Shown one piece after another: positions 7,897 through 15,050 of a stretch of DNA of 24,361 bases. Made by a program: the position numbers and the translations under genes. The notes below the pieces were generated by a model. That model was not told the DNA's origin. It saw only the letters and a list, made by a program, of their open reading frames with translations, and did not search any database. The first letter of the stretch is position 1. Each line of letters opens with the position of its first letter. Origin of the DNA: a virus; IMG/VR virus record IMGVR_UViG_3300042988_000338, positions 1 to 24,361 of that record. One strand, 5' to 3'.

Positions 7897-8253
7897 TTAA
7901 ATGTTTTTAAGAATGTGTTGTTTATATTGATGAATCAATTCCCGTTTCCGATCTCTCTTACTTATTAAAACTTTTCCTCCTGTATTTTTAGCTAAGTAGG
8001 TGTTATGATCTGCAATTTCTACCATACCTGTCTTAGCCAGATGTGCCTTATGAGCAGAAAGCGAGTCTATATATTCACCCGTAACAGTGCTAGTATAACC
8101 TTTAAAGTCATATGCTGTAAAGGCTTGAGTTACGAAAGTACGTGCTAAAGTTGCTCCGCAGCCACACTGCTGAGGAAGATTCCTATCGTCTATCGCCAAA
8201 CTTAAAGTTGAATACTCTTTACAGCTAGGACATTTAAAAGTGTACTCAGGCAT
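7897..8253 (-). CDS. FmdB-type zinc-ribbon protein
   Basis: 118 residues with the start at MPEYTFKCPSC. I prefer this ATG over one 15 nt upstream because AGAGGTG stands at the right distance and MPxYxFxCxxC is the normal N-terminus of the family. Cys8, Cys11, Cys30 and Cys32 (CPSC and CGCG) form one zinc knuckle pair, and LARTF after it is also typical. The C-terminal half is basic and helical (SKRDRKRELIHQYKQHILKN). The start overlaps the portal stop by 8 nt. The ribbon may bind nucleic acid or protein; in cells the family is poorly understood, and a role in head assembly or in regulating late genes is only inferred from position. Confidence 0.75.
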   Translation of the reverse strand: MPEYTFKCPSCKEYSTLSLAIDDRNLPQQCGCGATLARTFVTQAFTAYDFKGYTSTVTGEYIDSLSAHKAHLAKTGMVEIADHNTYLAKNTGGKVLISKRDRKRELIHQYKQHILKNI

Positions 8254-10099
8254 CGTCACCTCTCTCATGCTTCATTTGATCAACCATGAGCTTACCTGCT
8301 TCTTTCATAGCGTTCAGTTGCATCTCTTGCTGCTTAAGCATCAACTCCTTAGTCTTAATCTCACGTTCTAACGCCTGTTTTTGCTGCTCTAACTGAGCGT
8401 CAATCATTTTAGATTGCTGCTGAGCTTGAGTCTGCATCTGCACCATCTGCACATCAGAAGAAGGCTGTGGTGGAGGCGCTTGTAACGCTCCTTGGAGAAG
8501 TTGCTCTACGGAATGTTCTACTTGATCCGTGTTATTAAACTGACGTATTACGTATAGTGATAACTCTACAAGGCTTGGTACTACTTGAGGATTTGTAGCA
8601 GCCACTTCTTTACCCATTCTAACCACTTGCCCTAACACGTTCAACATCTCCATGGAGTCTTTACGTTTTGCTGCGTCATCCTCTTGAGCCATCGACTCAG
8701 GGTATATCGTTAAACGAAATGAGCGTGTTTTCTCCTTGCGTAATAGTTTAAGAGCAGGTTCTATAATTCCGTAATCGTCTTGTGACAATCCAAACAATGC
8801 TGTAGACCGCTCTAGTAAGTCTTTATCCGAATACGTCTCTGCGAGCAAGTCTGCGCCGACGTTTAGAACGTCCTTAACGTACATAATGAAGTCCGTTTTA
8901 AACTGCACTTGCTGTGCAGTGACTGTAGCCTCTTTGGATTTAATAGAAGCCGCAGATTCATATTGACCTTGCCCTAAACCCCCTACGATACCTCCTGTGA
9001 CGGTACGTAAACGTTGTAGCAAGTCTGCACGGATGCTTTGGAGTCCTTGAATTGAGGACACAATCTTTTCAAGCGGAGTGAAAACAATCCCTTTTGTAAT
9101 GTCTGTGGGTTCCGCCAGCCCTTGCCAATCTTGTACCGAGTACCCTACTCCGCAATCTCCATCAAATAACTTCTCTAACATATCCCCAAACCTAGCGTCG
9201 TACAGATAGTTAAGTTTAGCAATACTAATCAGATCGTTAATAGCTCTGTCAGTGTCAGAGAGCTTCTGTAGTAAGTCTTGGAAATAATAGTATTCGGGCA
9301 CAGGATAAGAACTTTCGCTGTCCAAATCGGCCATAAACGGCTTAGGTATAGGATAAAAGTCTCCTATCTCCAAAGTGTAATCAGATTCATCAAGAATTTC
9401 TTCCGAATCTAAGCACACCCAAATAACTTTTGTGTTTAGCTTGTCGAACACCTGATATATCTTAGGGTAATTGCCTAAAGACTCCTTCTCGCGTATGGAC
9501 ATTTCTATGCGGCTGTCTGAGCCTGTATACTGGCTTGAGTCACCTGATTTAAGCGCCTTAGCCTTACCCCACCGTTTAACACGCTCATCAAACGGCACGT
9601 CATGACGTACTGCGATCCAAGGGGTTTCATTCCAGCAAGGTGAAATAGGGAACACTACACGGTCGTACTTAAGATGTACGGGGACTACTCTATCTTCATC
9701 TTTAACATACTTCCACATCATAAAGCCTGCGCCTGCAACCACGCGATCTCTGATAACTAGCTTCAAAGTGTCATGGAAATCTCTACTCGACTCGAGTACT
9801 TCCTTCATATTACGTTGTAACAGAAAAGAGGCGACGCGGCCGACAGGGTCGTTATCTTTAAACGTTCTGAACACTTTAATCTTAGGTGGCTTAGTGTAAA
9901 TACTAGCCGTCAAATCTTTAGAATACTTCCAGAAATTGTTTTCAGAGATGATCTCTTTAACATCACCTTCTACATTCCCGTGAGAAGTAAAATAAGATTT
10001 ATACGCGCCGTCCGCACGATTAAGATATCGTTTGTATTTGTCGCCGTTAAGGACTGTGTTTATTCTGCGAGTCCAGCTGCGCGAAGTTTCATTACTCAT
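8246..10099 (-). CDS. Portal protein
   Basis: 617 residues using the ATG at 10099, which has GAGG 9 nt upstream; an in-frame TTG 15 nt earlier is possible but lacks a good SD. It follows the terminase and precedes the scaffold, the usual position. The first 130 residues are basic and helical (SWTRRINTVLNGDKYKRYLNRADGAYKSYFTS), then come strand-rich segments with several Trp. The middle has LQKLSDTDRAINDLISIAKLN and a Gly-rich stretch (TVTGGIVGGLGQGQYESAASIKSKE), typical of the portal stem and tunnel-loop region. The C-terminus is a Gln/Lys/Glu coiled coil of about 70 residues, like the barrel of P22-type portals. Twelve copies would form the DNA channel at one vertex. Confidence 0.85.
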   Translation of the reverse strand: MSNETSRSWTRRINTVLNGDKYKRYLNRADGAYKSYFTSHGNVEGDVKEIISENNFWKYSKDLTASIYTKPPKIKVFRTFKDNDPVGRVASFLLQRNMKEVLESSRDFHDTLKLVIRDRVVAGAGFMMWKYVKDEDRVVPVHLKYDRVVFPISPCWNETPWIAVRHDVPFDERVKRWGKAKALKSGDSSQYTGSDSRIEMSIREKESLGNYPKIYQVFDKLNTKVIWVCLDSEEILDESDYTLEIGDFYPIPKPFMADLDSESSYPVPEYYYFQDLLQKLSDTDRAINDLISIAKLNYLYDARFGDMLEKLFDGDCGVGYSVQDWQGLAEPTDITKGIVFTPLEKIVSSIQGLQSIRADLLQRLRTVTGGIVGGLGQGQYESAASIKSKEATVTAQQVQFKTDFIMYVKDVLNVGADLLAETYSDKDLLERSTALFGLSQDDYGIIEPALKLLRKEKTRSFRLTIYPESMAQEDDAAKRKDSMEMLNVLGQVVRMGKEVAATNPQVVPSLVELSLYVIRQFNNTDQVEHSVEQLLQGALQAPPPQPSSDVQMVQMQTQAQQQSKMIDAQLEQQKQALEREIKTKELMLKQQEMQLNAMKEAGKLMVDQMKHERGDDA

Positions 10100-10265
10100 T
10101 CGTTGTATCCTCAAATAGTCGAGTGTTTATAGCCTGAAGCATAGAAGTGACCATGTTTAATCGCCAACGCAAATCTTTAGAGGAAGACCCTTTAACGATA
10201 TCGTCTAGGATTTTAGTGTGTAACTTTAACGTAATGCTCAAGTCTTCAATAATGTCAGGGTTCAT
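10092..10265 (-). CDS. Small protein between terminase and portal (57 residues)
   Basis: MNPDIIEDLSITLKLHTKIL... ending in FEDTTNE. The ATG overlaps the terminase stop as ATGA, and the stop lies 8 nt inside the portal gene, so this frame fills what would otherwise be a 160-bp gap in a tightly packed operon. The protein appears helical, without cysteines or membrane segments. No SD is obvious, so translation is probably coupled to the terminase. The portal SD (GAGG) lies within this gene. The function is unknown; a small head or packaging accessory is possible. The junctions on both sides make it a likely real gene despite its size. Confidence 0.65.
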   Translation of the reverse strand: MNPDIIEDLSITLKLHTKILDDIVKGSSSKDLRWRLNMVTSMLQAINTRLFEDTTNE

Positions 10266-11779
10266 AAAATTTTTCCTGTGTTCTTAGTTTTCTTTGGTTT
10301 GTAATCTGCTAAAGACGAGAAGAAGTCTTTAAGGTCGCCAGGCTTCTTAGTTGTCTTAACGCGATCTAAGGTACCTTTCTGAGCTATCATATAAGACGTC
10401 TGTTCGACGGACATGCAGGCGTACCTGACTTCATCCGCAACGTGGTCTTCTTGACCTGATGCAAGCTCATCAGTTCCTTCTTTATAAATTAAGCCAGGAA
10501 AAGTTCTTATCATTTCCGAGCATGTAGAAAAACAGTAAATTGTGGGCCTCTCGGCGCCACGCAGTCTATTTCGTAAGATATCCCAACCGCCCATTATCCC
10601 ATCTTTTGAATTTCGACGATTTACTGCTTTTCTAAATGCTACCTTCCCTCCGCTACCTCTACGAATTCTCTCTGCTACGCTAATTGTACCGGCTTCGTTA
10701 AAGGCGCTAGGATCTAATACACATAAGTTACTGTCTATATTAGCATCGGCCGCTTCCATAAGTGCAATACTAGCACCAATCTCTTCAGAAGTCAATTTTA
10801 ATCCAACGTTAGGCCTTATTCTGCCCTCGGCATCTTTGTCTGCTCCGTACCACTCTCTATAGCGAATGATCGTGCCTGCGTCAAAGTTAAGTTGTCCTAT
10901 CTGAGTGTTGTCAGGCACTATCGCCCACCAGCCTACTGAAAACGGCTCTCTAAATCCTGAGTCCATAGACCGGAACTTCTTCCAGTGCATAGGAATAATG
11001 AACGGTTCAATGACATGCTTACCTAAGTCAAAGTCCTCAAAGAAGCCTCCTGTGGCCACGCTCCACTCTCCGTCAAGCATAGCTCTAACCTCTTCGGGCT
11101 TACCCATACCGTGCAGCACGCCTGCGTAATCATCATAATCTATCGAGGGATTGTCTTTAAGCCTGGAGGGAATGAATTGTCGCGTCATCCCACCTTCCTC
11201 TAAAGGTGCTTTCCAAATCTCCATTGGCTCATGCCCCCACACGAAGGAATTGCCTACCCAATTATACCCGATTCCTAGCGGATTCGAGACTGCGATGACG
11301 TGGGCTTTCTTCTTGTAGAAGTTTTTGAACAGCTCTTTAGGTGCGCGCACGCGGCTACGCATTCTTTGATAGAACTCGTAAGGGAATTGTGTAAGCTCTT
11401 CTACCAGCAGGATGTTAAACTCTTTACCTTGGAAGTTCTCAAAGTCTGACATCTTCTTCATGTAGGCAAACGTGATGTTGCTACCATTCGCGAACTTTAT
11501 GCCACTCTCTGGGTCAATGCTGACTTGCTTTGACTTGATCAAAGGCGCAAGCATCGCACGGTAACCTGTCATACCTTCTAACTGCTGCTCTGCTAAGTCG
11601 GCCTTCTGCTTACGGAAGAAGAATATCTGTACGCCAGGCACGGCCAAGGCTGCTAGGATGCTGTACACCCTAAGTAAGTGAGACTTACCGCCACCTGCGG
11701 CGCCTCCGTACAGTATCTCCGTTGCCTCCGACTCCAGGGCTAAGCGCTGCTTCGGATGGAGATTGAACATCTCTGACAC
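10262..11779 (-). CDS. Terminase large subunit
   Basis: 505 residues, the DNA-packaging motor and headful/cos nuclease. The ATPase domain has Walker A GGAAGGGKS at 25-33 and Walker B ILLVEE at 123-128 with the catalytic Glu pair. The C-terminal RNase H-like nuclease has acidic residues at Asp273 (MDSGF), Asp356 (VLDPSAF) and Asp445/Asp449 (EDHVADEVRY), in the expected order. The start is GTG overlapping the upstream TAG, with AAGGA 9 nt before it; a downstream ATG (residue 4) lacks an SD. No small-subunit gene is recognisable in the window: it may be outside it or unrecognised. It acts with the portal at the procapsid vertex. Confidence 0.95.
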   Translation of the reverse strand: MSEMFNLHPKQRLALESEATEILYGGAAGGGKSHLLRVYSILAALAVPGVQIFFFRKQKADLAEQQLEGMTGYRAMLAPLIKSKQVSIDPESGIKFANGSNITFAYMKKMSDFENFQGKEFNILLVEELTQFPYEFYQRMRSRVRAPKELFKNFYKKKAHVIAVSNPLGIGYNWVGNSFVWGHEPMEIWKAPLEEGGMTRQFIPSRLKDNPSIDYDDYAGVLHGMGKPEEVRAMLDGEWSVATGGFFEDFDLGKHVIEPFIIPMHWKKFRSMDSGFREPFSVGWWAIVPDNTQIGQLNFDAGTIIRYREWYGADKDAEGRIRPNVGLKLTSEEIGASIALMEAADANIDSNLCVLDPSAFNEAGTISVAERIRRGSGGKVAFRKAVNRRNSKDGIMGGWDILRNRLRGAERPTIYCFSTCSEMIRTFPGLIYKEGTDELASGQEDHVADEVRYACMSVEQTSYMIAQKGTLDRVKTTKKPGDLKDFFSSLADYKPKKTKNTGKIL

Positions 11780-12153
11780 TAGTTATGTTCCTTACCGTCG
11801 CATGACCTACAGTGAGGCCCTTTCGGGTCAAACCCGTCTAACCACTGGGTGCAGATCCATTTTGCAACTTTGCCCCTCCAGCCTTTATCGTATATTAAAC
11901 ACGATAAGCGTGAGGTAACTAAGACTTGACGAGGGAGTTGCAAAAACATGACCGTCATTACGACGATATTCAAAGCGAAGTCGAGTAAGAAGCCTACGAA
12001 GTACAGGGAGTAGCCCCAAATAACTTGCACCTTTGTGAGAGTATCGCGGAACCGCGCAAAGTGCATAATCGCAACATAGTGTACATACGTTAAGTACACT
12101 AAGCCAATAAAAAGAGCCAGCGTGTAGCCGGCATAAGTTAAAATCTCAGACAT
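11779..12153 (-). CDS. Two-span membrane protein upstream of terminase
   Basis: 124 residues with two clear membrane segments (about 8-30 and 46-71, the latter IWGYSLYFVGFLLDFALNIVVM). A C-terminal polar tail contains GWRGKVAKWICTQWLDGFDPKGPHC and a CRSC pair. The FDPxGxHC-type ending recurs in conserved hypothetical phage proteins near terminase genes as I remember them; no function is established there. AAAGGAGAC precedes the ATG, and the gene starts 1 nt after the 55-residue membrane gene, so the pair is coupled. Possible roles include a holin-like or superinfection-related membrane protein, but these are guesses. Confidence 0.7.
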   Translation of the reverse strand: MSEILTYAGYTLALFIGLVYLTYVHYVAIMHFARFRDTLTKVQVIWGYSLYFVGFLLDFALNIVVMTVMFLQLPRQVLVTSRLSCLIYDKGWRGKVAKWICTQWLDGFDPKGPHCRSCDGKEHN

Positions 12154-12154
12154 T

Positions 12155-12322
12155 TCAGTCTCCTTTCTTATTGACGTCTTTCAGCTGTGCCGCCATGACG
12201 TCTAACAGTGCTTTGGTCACATGGACCTTATGTAGCCGCGTCAATCTGACTCCTAGCGTCAGTTGATGCAGAATAGTGAACACGACGCCTAGGGCGATCG
12301 CTACGAGTAACAGTGTATCCAT
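12155..12322 (-). CDS. Small single-span membrane protein (55 residues)
   Basis: MDTLLLVAIALGVVFTILHQ... then a basic tail (RLTRLHKVHVTKALLDVM...). The N-terminal 22 residues form one membrane span with almost no n-region, suggesting a type III or N-out orientation. The SD is perfect (GGAGGT, 8 nt before the ATG) and the stop is 1 nt from the next ATG. It is the first well-supported gene of the late operon. Size and topology would suit a small antiholin, pinholin or spanin-like partner of the next gene, but the sequence does not show which. Confidence 0.7.
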   Translation of the reverse strand: MDTLLLVAIALGVVFTILHQLTLGVRLTRLHKVHVTKALLDVMAAQLKDVNKKGD

Positions 12323-12345
12323 GTCAGTTGACCTCCAAGTATCTT

Positions 12346-12387
12346 TTAGCAGCGTTTCTTACCGCCACCCTTTTTCTTTTTCTTCAT
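12346..12387 (-). CDS. Possible 13-residue Lys/Gly-rich leader peptide
   Basis: ATG followed by codons for MKKKKKGGGKKRC and TAA. An in-frame TGA lies just upstream, so the frame starts here. It lies between the candidate late promoter and the 55-residue gene. The SD is weak (GAGCGAG). Very basic mini-peptides occur in phage leaders, but at this length the frame could be chance. Confidence 0.25.
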   Translation of the reverse strand: MKKKKKGGGKKRC

Positions 12388-12414
12388 ATCTCGCTCTTTT
12401 CAATAATATGTGCT

Positions 12415-12443
12415 ATTATACCGCACCTTTTAACACAGAGCAA
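12415..12443 (-). promoter_or_regulatory. Candidate leftward late promoter
   Basis: On the minus strand a perfect -10 TATAAT (12420-12415) stands 17 bp after TTGCTC (12443-12438), a weak -35 keeping only TTG of the consensus. The transcript would begin near 12408 and read into the membrane-protein, terminase and head genes. The weak -35 would fit a promoter needing an activator. Confidence 0.45.
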
Positions 12444-12532
12444 GTTTGTCGTATTACCTTAATTATAGTACATGAACTCACACTCCGCGAGATATTTTCA
12501 ATTTATGCTAAAAATTTCGTCCCGCATGCACG

Positions 12533-12774
12533 CTCACAGCTGCTCACAGGGAAGCTTGAAGGAAGGATGAGAGGGAGCTCCTGAAAAATGGCTGAAAGTA
12601 GGACTTGAAGAAGCCTTTTAGCGTACGCTAGCAATTAGCTCGCGCACAGGCGCCTACAGGGCGCTTCAAAACCACTCAAAGAGTACTCATATCCCCACCC
12701 CTAAGATTATCTGTGAGAAATCTTGGCGTGTATTAACAGAGAGCTCTACGAATTGCCTGTGAGCAAGCTGTGAG
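12533..12774. repeat. CTGTGAG repeat family with 18/19-bp inverted copies
   Basis: CTCACAGCTGCTCACAGG (12533-12550) is the reverse complement of CCTGTGAGCAAGCTGTGAG (12756-12774), apart from one extra A. A further CTGTGAG stands at 12711-12717. In all there are three copies on the plus strand and two on the minus strand, all in the divergent control region, as expected for operators of a DNA-binding regulator. Confidence 0.55.
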
Positions 12775-12920
12775 TGGGTGAGGTGTGTGCATCTTTGAGA
12801 GTTCTGAGAGCTAGCATATAGCATGCAATTACAAGGACGGAAAAAGAATATATGCTGCGTGAAGAAGCGCTTGAAACATAGCTGTAAGCCAATTCTGTGT
12901 GCACTGCACAACAAAAAGAT

Positions 12921-12948
12921 TTGACAAGCTGAACTTATCAACTATAAT
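12921..12948 (+). promoter_or_regulatory. Strong rightward early promoter
   Basis: Perfect -35 TTGACA (12921-12926) and perfect -10 TATAAT (12943-12948), separated by 16 bp. The start would be about 12955, leaving a 35-nt leader with AAGGAG before the first early ATG at 12990. It reads into all of the plus-strand genes and should be recognised by host RNA polymerase directly after infection. Confidence 0.85.
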
Positions 12949-12989
12949 CCAAGCGTAAATAACAGCAACGGCAACACAAGGAGAATATC

Positions 12990-13097
12990 ATGAACAAGTA
13001 TCTAATACTAGCAGTAATCATCTCAGCACCTTTAGCAGTAATGCTAATAACGCTGGGATACGTGGCAGAAGTAGTGTACGAACTAATCATTAACTAA
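12990..13097 (+). CDS. Small hydrophobic early peptide (35 residues)
   Basis: MNKYLILAVIISAPLAVMLI... ending in YELIIN. Residues 3-25 form one membrane span; the ends carry few charges. AAGGAG is correctly placed and the next gene has its own SD 10 nt later. As the first gene after the strong early promoter it would be made at once after infection. Early membrane peptides in phages sometimes block superinfection or alter host membranes, but its role here is unknown. Confidence 0.6.
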   Translation: MNKYLILAVIISAPLAVMLITLGYVAEVVYELIIN

Positions 13098-13107
13098 GGA
13101 GATTATC

Positions 13108-13416
13108 ATGGAAAAGATCACATTATACAAAATCACAGAGCAAGGCAAGAAAGAGATCGCCGAGTGGTATCAAGCAGTAACAGGTAAAGAGGCTAAGCCT
13201 GCTAATATAGCACAACTAGCCACAATGGGAGCATATGAGCTGAGTTTTGGCCATCCTCCTACCGTAGTTGTAGACTTAGGTCTTACATTATCAGGTAAAA
13301 CCGAGGAGTACGTGTTGTCGCCTGAAGCGTATGAAGAGGCTGAAATGATTGAGTGGCCTGCTGGAAACGTATTAGAAGGCTTATTGAAAATCCCAATGAA
13401 CCCACAAACATACTAA
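13108..13416 (+). CDS. Early protein, function unknown
   Basis: 102 residues, acidic and soluble, with no recognised motif. The N-terminal half is helical (EQGKKEIAEWYQAVTGKEAKP), the middle has a Gly/Pro/Val stretch (FGHPPTVVVDLGLTL), and the end carries an acidic helix. The ATG follows AAGGAGATTATC, the recurring early-gene ribosome-binding module. It lies just ahead of the tandem paralog pair but shares no clear similarity with them. Confidence 0.75.
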   Translation: MEKITLYKITEQGKKEIAEWYQAVTGKEAKPANIAQLATMGAYELSFGHPPTVVVDLGLTLSGKTEEYVLSPEAYEEAEMIEWPAGNVLEGLLKIPMNPQTY

Positions 13417-13417
13417 C

Positions 13418-13759
13418 ATGAACACTAAAATTTTAATATCAGGCGAGAAAGCGGTAAGTTACTATCAAGGTGAGTTACAACTAGAAATGTCTCCAAGCAT
13501 CAGAAATGCAATACTTGCAAGTGTCAATGTGCAATACCCTGGAGCTATCGACAAGGACTTGGACAACATAATTGAGGGATTTTCTCGCCGTAAAGTCGTC
13601 ATTGTAGTACCTGAAGAAGCTATTGTACTGGGAGCCGACCTAATAGAAGGCAAGAAGAACAAAGGTACAGTGATGGGAACTCTTAAAATGGAGTATAACA
13701 AGGCTAAGGGCAGCTGTGAGCTCAAGGCTGTAGATATTTACATCAGATCAAAAGATTAA
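13418..13759 (+). CDS. Early protein, first of a tandem paralog pair
   Basis: 113 residues, function unrecognised. It aligns end to end with the product of the next gene: SP...., YPG, D-L, I-G, VI-V, G-x-x-x-x-EG, G and a final A-x-x-x-x-x-x-K/D segment stand in the same order. It begins 1 nt after the previous stop and has no SD, so it is probably made by reinitiation; its twin has a perfect SD. The fold looks alpha/beta, with strands such as KVVIVVPEEAIVLGA. The role may be host takeover, as expected for genes right after the early promoter, but this is inference. Confidence 0.75.
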   Translation: MNTKILISGEKAVSYYQGELQLEMSPSIRNAILASVNVQYPGAIDKDLDNIIEGFSRRKVVIVVPEEAIVLGADLIEGKKNKGTVMGTLKMEYNKAKGSCELKAVDIYIRSKD

Positions 13760-13771
13760 TAGGAGGTTATC

Positions 13772-14116
13772 GTGTATATGACACTAAATAACGAGCAGAT
13801 CATCGCCCTTAAAGAAGGGCAAGTAAGAATCTCACCGCGCGAAGAGTTAAAGGCGCTGATCTATAGGGAATTGTCGAAAGATTATCCTGGCATCTCTGAG
13901 ATGGACTTAGCACAACTTATCGTAGGGTGGACAGGAGAGCAAGCAGTTATCCTTGTGACCGATAGTACCAAAAGGGTGGGGCTCGAGAAGTTAGAAGGAG
14001 CATTGCACAGAGGCAAGTTATTAGGGAAAATAGAAATAGACTTTGACTACAACGTCAGGAAATATTTCTTCAGAGCAATACATTTGTTCGCAAAAGACGA
14101 AGAAACCGTGAACTAG
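13772..14116 (+). CDS. Early protein, second of a tandem paralog pair
   Basis: 114 residues. I use the GTG start because AGGAGG lies 5 nt upstream, matching the spacing of the other early genes; an ATG two codons later is 11 nt away. The sequence parallels its neighbour: SPREELKALIYRELSKDYPG against SPSIRNAILASVNVQYPG, then DLAQLIVGW against DLDNIIEGF, and AVILV against VVIVV. Divergence is considerable, so the duplication is old or under selection. No catalytic motif is visible. It is the last gene before the A+T-rich element, which may mark a boundary between early subclusters. Confidence 0.75.
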   Translation: MYMTLNNEQIIALKEGQVRISPREELKALIYRELSKDYPGISEMDLAQLIVGWTGEQAVILVTDSTKRVGLEKLEGALHRGKLLGKIEIDFDYNVRKYFFRAIHLFAKDEETVN

Positions 14117-14133
14117 TTCACACTTTTAAGGAG

Positions 14134-14315
14134 CGTTGCTGTACGGACTTAGTCTACATGTTAGCTTATATAATATATAGGTACTATATTATGCGTTGCA
14201 TATCTTATAGTAATACTATAGTAATTAATAATTAAAATTAAAATATAATATATACTATAAGTAACTAATAGAGGCCTATAGTAGATAACATATAAACTAT
14301 ATCCGTACAGCAACG
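14134..14315. repeat. A+T-rich element bounded by 14-bp inverted repeats; candidate replication origin
   Basis: Perfect inverted repeats CGTTGCTGTACGGA (14134-14147) and TCCGTACAGCAACG (14302-14315) enclose 154 bp that are about 80% A+T by my count. Inside are heptamers TATAGTA on the plus strand (14206, 14217, 14277) and TACTATA (14182, 14214, 14253), plus a near-copy TATAAGTAA at 14256. The 14206-14220 pair forms a perfect palindrome about one base. No coding frame fits. The layout, with flanking repeats, iteron-like words and easily melted DNA, suits an origin, but an RNA element or recombination site is possible. Confidence 0.55.
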
Positions 14316-14337
14316 ATCAGGAAATAAGGAGAAATTT

Positions 14338-14868
14338 ATGAAAGCATACAACCTTCCTCGCATCTCTAAAAGGTACTATGAGGCCAGATTAAAGCAGTTA
14401 GAAGCCTCGTATCCTCCTCCCAGCTGCTACGAGTGGGCGTATGCCTCTCTTAGAGATCTAGGGTCTGTTATGAGATGTTACGTGTCAGCTGCTAAGATGG
14501 ATCAGCTGTTATGGATGCAATCTGTAGGTATGGTGCAGCAAGGCACACAGCGGCACGCTAAGTGGTACCAAGAATATAACAGATATTATCCACGACAAGG
14601 CTACCGTGAGAGAGGTTGCAGGCGCTTAAAGGAAGCTCCTCCACGTAAAGCGACCTACGAGTTGGAGCAAGATGTGCAAATAAGAGACATGAAGCATAGT
14701 TACAGGGTAGACGTGGCAGGATACTTAGCGTATCATCTGCAAACTCCTGAGTATGCGGCTTGGAAGGCAGAAAAAGAGCGTGTCGAAGGTAGAGCATTAA
14801 CCTCGACAGAGAGATCGAGGAAGCGAAGAAATTTGCTTAAACTCAAAAAGTTGTCTATAGTAAGTTAA
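14338..14868 (+). CDS. Basic early protein, function unknown
   Basis: 176 residues, strongly basic and rich in Tyr and Arg, with an Arg/Lys-rich C-terminus (STERSRKRRNLLKLKKL). Segments are helical (YYEARLKQLEASYPPPSCYEW). AAGGAG is well placed before the ATG. There is no zinc or nuclease motif. Charge suggests nucleic-acid binding, and lying beside the A+T-rich element makes an origin-binding role possible, though nothing in the sequence tests this. Confidence 0.7.
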   Translation: MKAYNLPRISKRYYEARLKQLEASYPPPSCYEWAYASLRDLGSVMRCYVSAAKMDQLLWMQSVGMVQQGTQRHAKWYQEYNRYYPRQGYRERGCRRLKEAPPRKATYELEQDVQIRDMKHSYRVDVAGYLAYHLQTPEYAAWKAEKERVEGRALTSTERSRKRRNLLKLKKLSIVS

Positions 14869-14886
14869 TCAAACTAGGAGGTTGTC

Positions 14887-15042
14887 ATGAAACGGTTTTG
14901 GAAACGAGCATTGAATGAGTTGAAAGATGTACTTATGGGCGTGGTGCTTATAGGGATCTTGGTGTTGTTTGCAAGTCCCTTGGCAGGGATCATCACGGTA
15001 CTTATTGCAGTGGCACTGTTAGCGGCCTTGGGGCTGTTTTAG
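14887..15042 (+). CDS. Small two-span membrane protein (51 residues)
   Basis: MKRFWKRALNELKDVLMGVV... with a basic, amphipathic N-terminus and two membrane spans (about 16-31 and 33-51), separated by the turn SPLAG. AGGAGG is 6 nt before the ATG and the stop overlaps the next SD. It could sit in the inner membrane as an early effector, or act as a second holin-type protein; neither is supported beyond topology. Confidence 0.6.
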   Translation: MKRFWKRALNELKDVLMGVVLIGILVLFASPLAGIITVLIAVALLAALGLF

Positions 15043-15050
15043 GAGGCGTT

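Larger units (their letters stand above)
12388..12920. other. Divergent control region without supported genes
   Basis: About 530 bp separate the leftward late operon from the rightward early promoter. No open frame here has a good SD and a plausible protein. Visible elements are a candidate leftward promoter, repeated CTGTGAG words, a perfect palindrome TAGCGTACGCTA (12619-12630), a short TGTGC/GCACA hairpin (12898-12910), and a weak rightward promoter-like pair TTGAGA (12795-12800) and TATAGC (12817-12822) 16 bp apart. These suggest the main regulatory switch of the genome part shown. Confidence 0.6.

Noticed and set aside
12443-12459. Minus-strand TAATACGAC followed by AAACTTGC, resembling the left part of a T7 promoter
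   Set aside because: Only the first nine bases match; the rest of the consensus is absent, no phage RNA polymerase gene is seen, and the site occurs once.
12462-12467. Second minus-strand TATAAT in the control region
   Set aside because: No usable -35 at 15-19 bp and no extended -10, so I do not call a promoter.
12276-12584. Plus-strand frame of 102 codons in the control region
   Set aside because: No SD, overlaps the well-supported 55-residue minus gene, and an unnatural protein composition.
12687-12941. Minus-strand frame of 84 codons in the control region
   Set aside because: Cys-rich and irregular, no SD, and it overlaps the early promoter and the repeat family.
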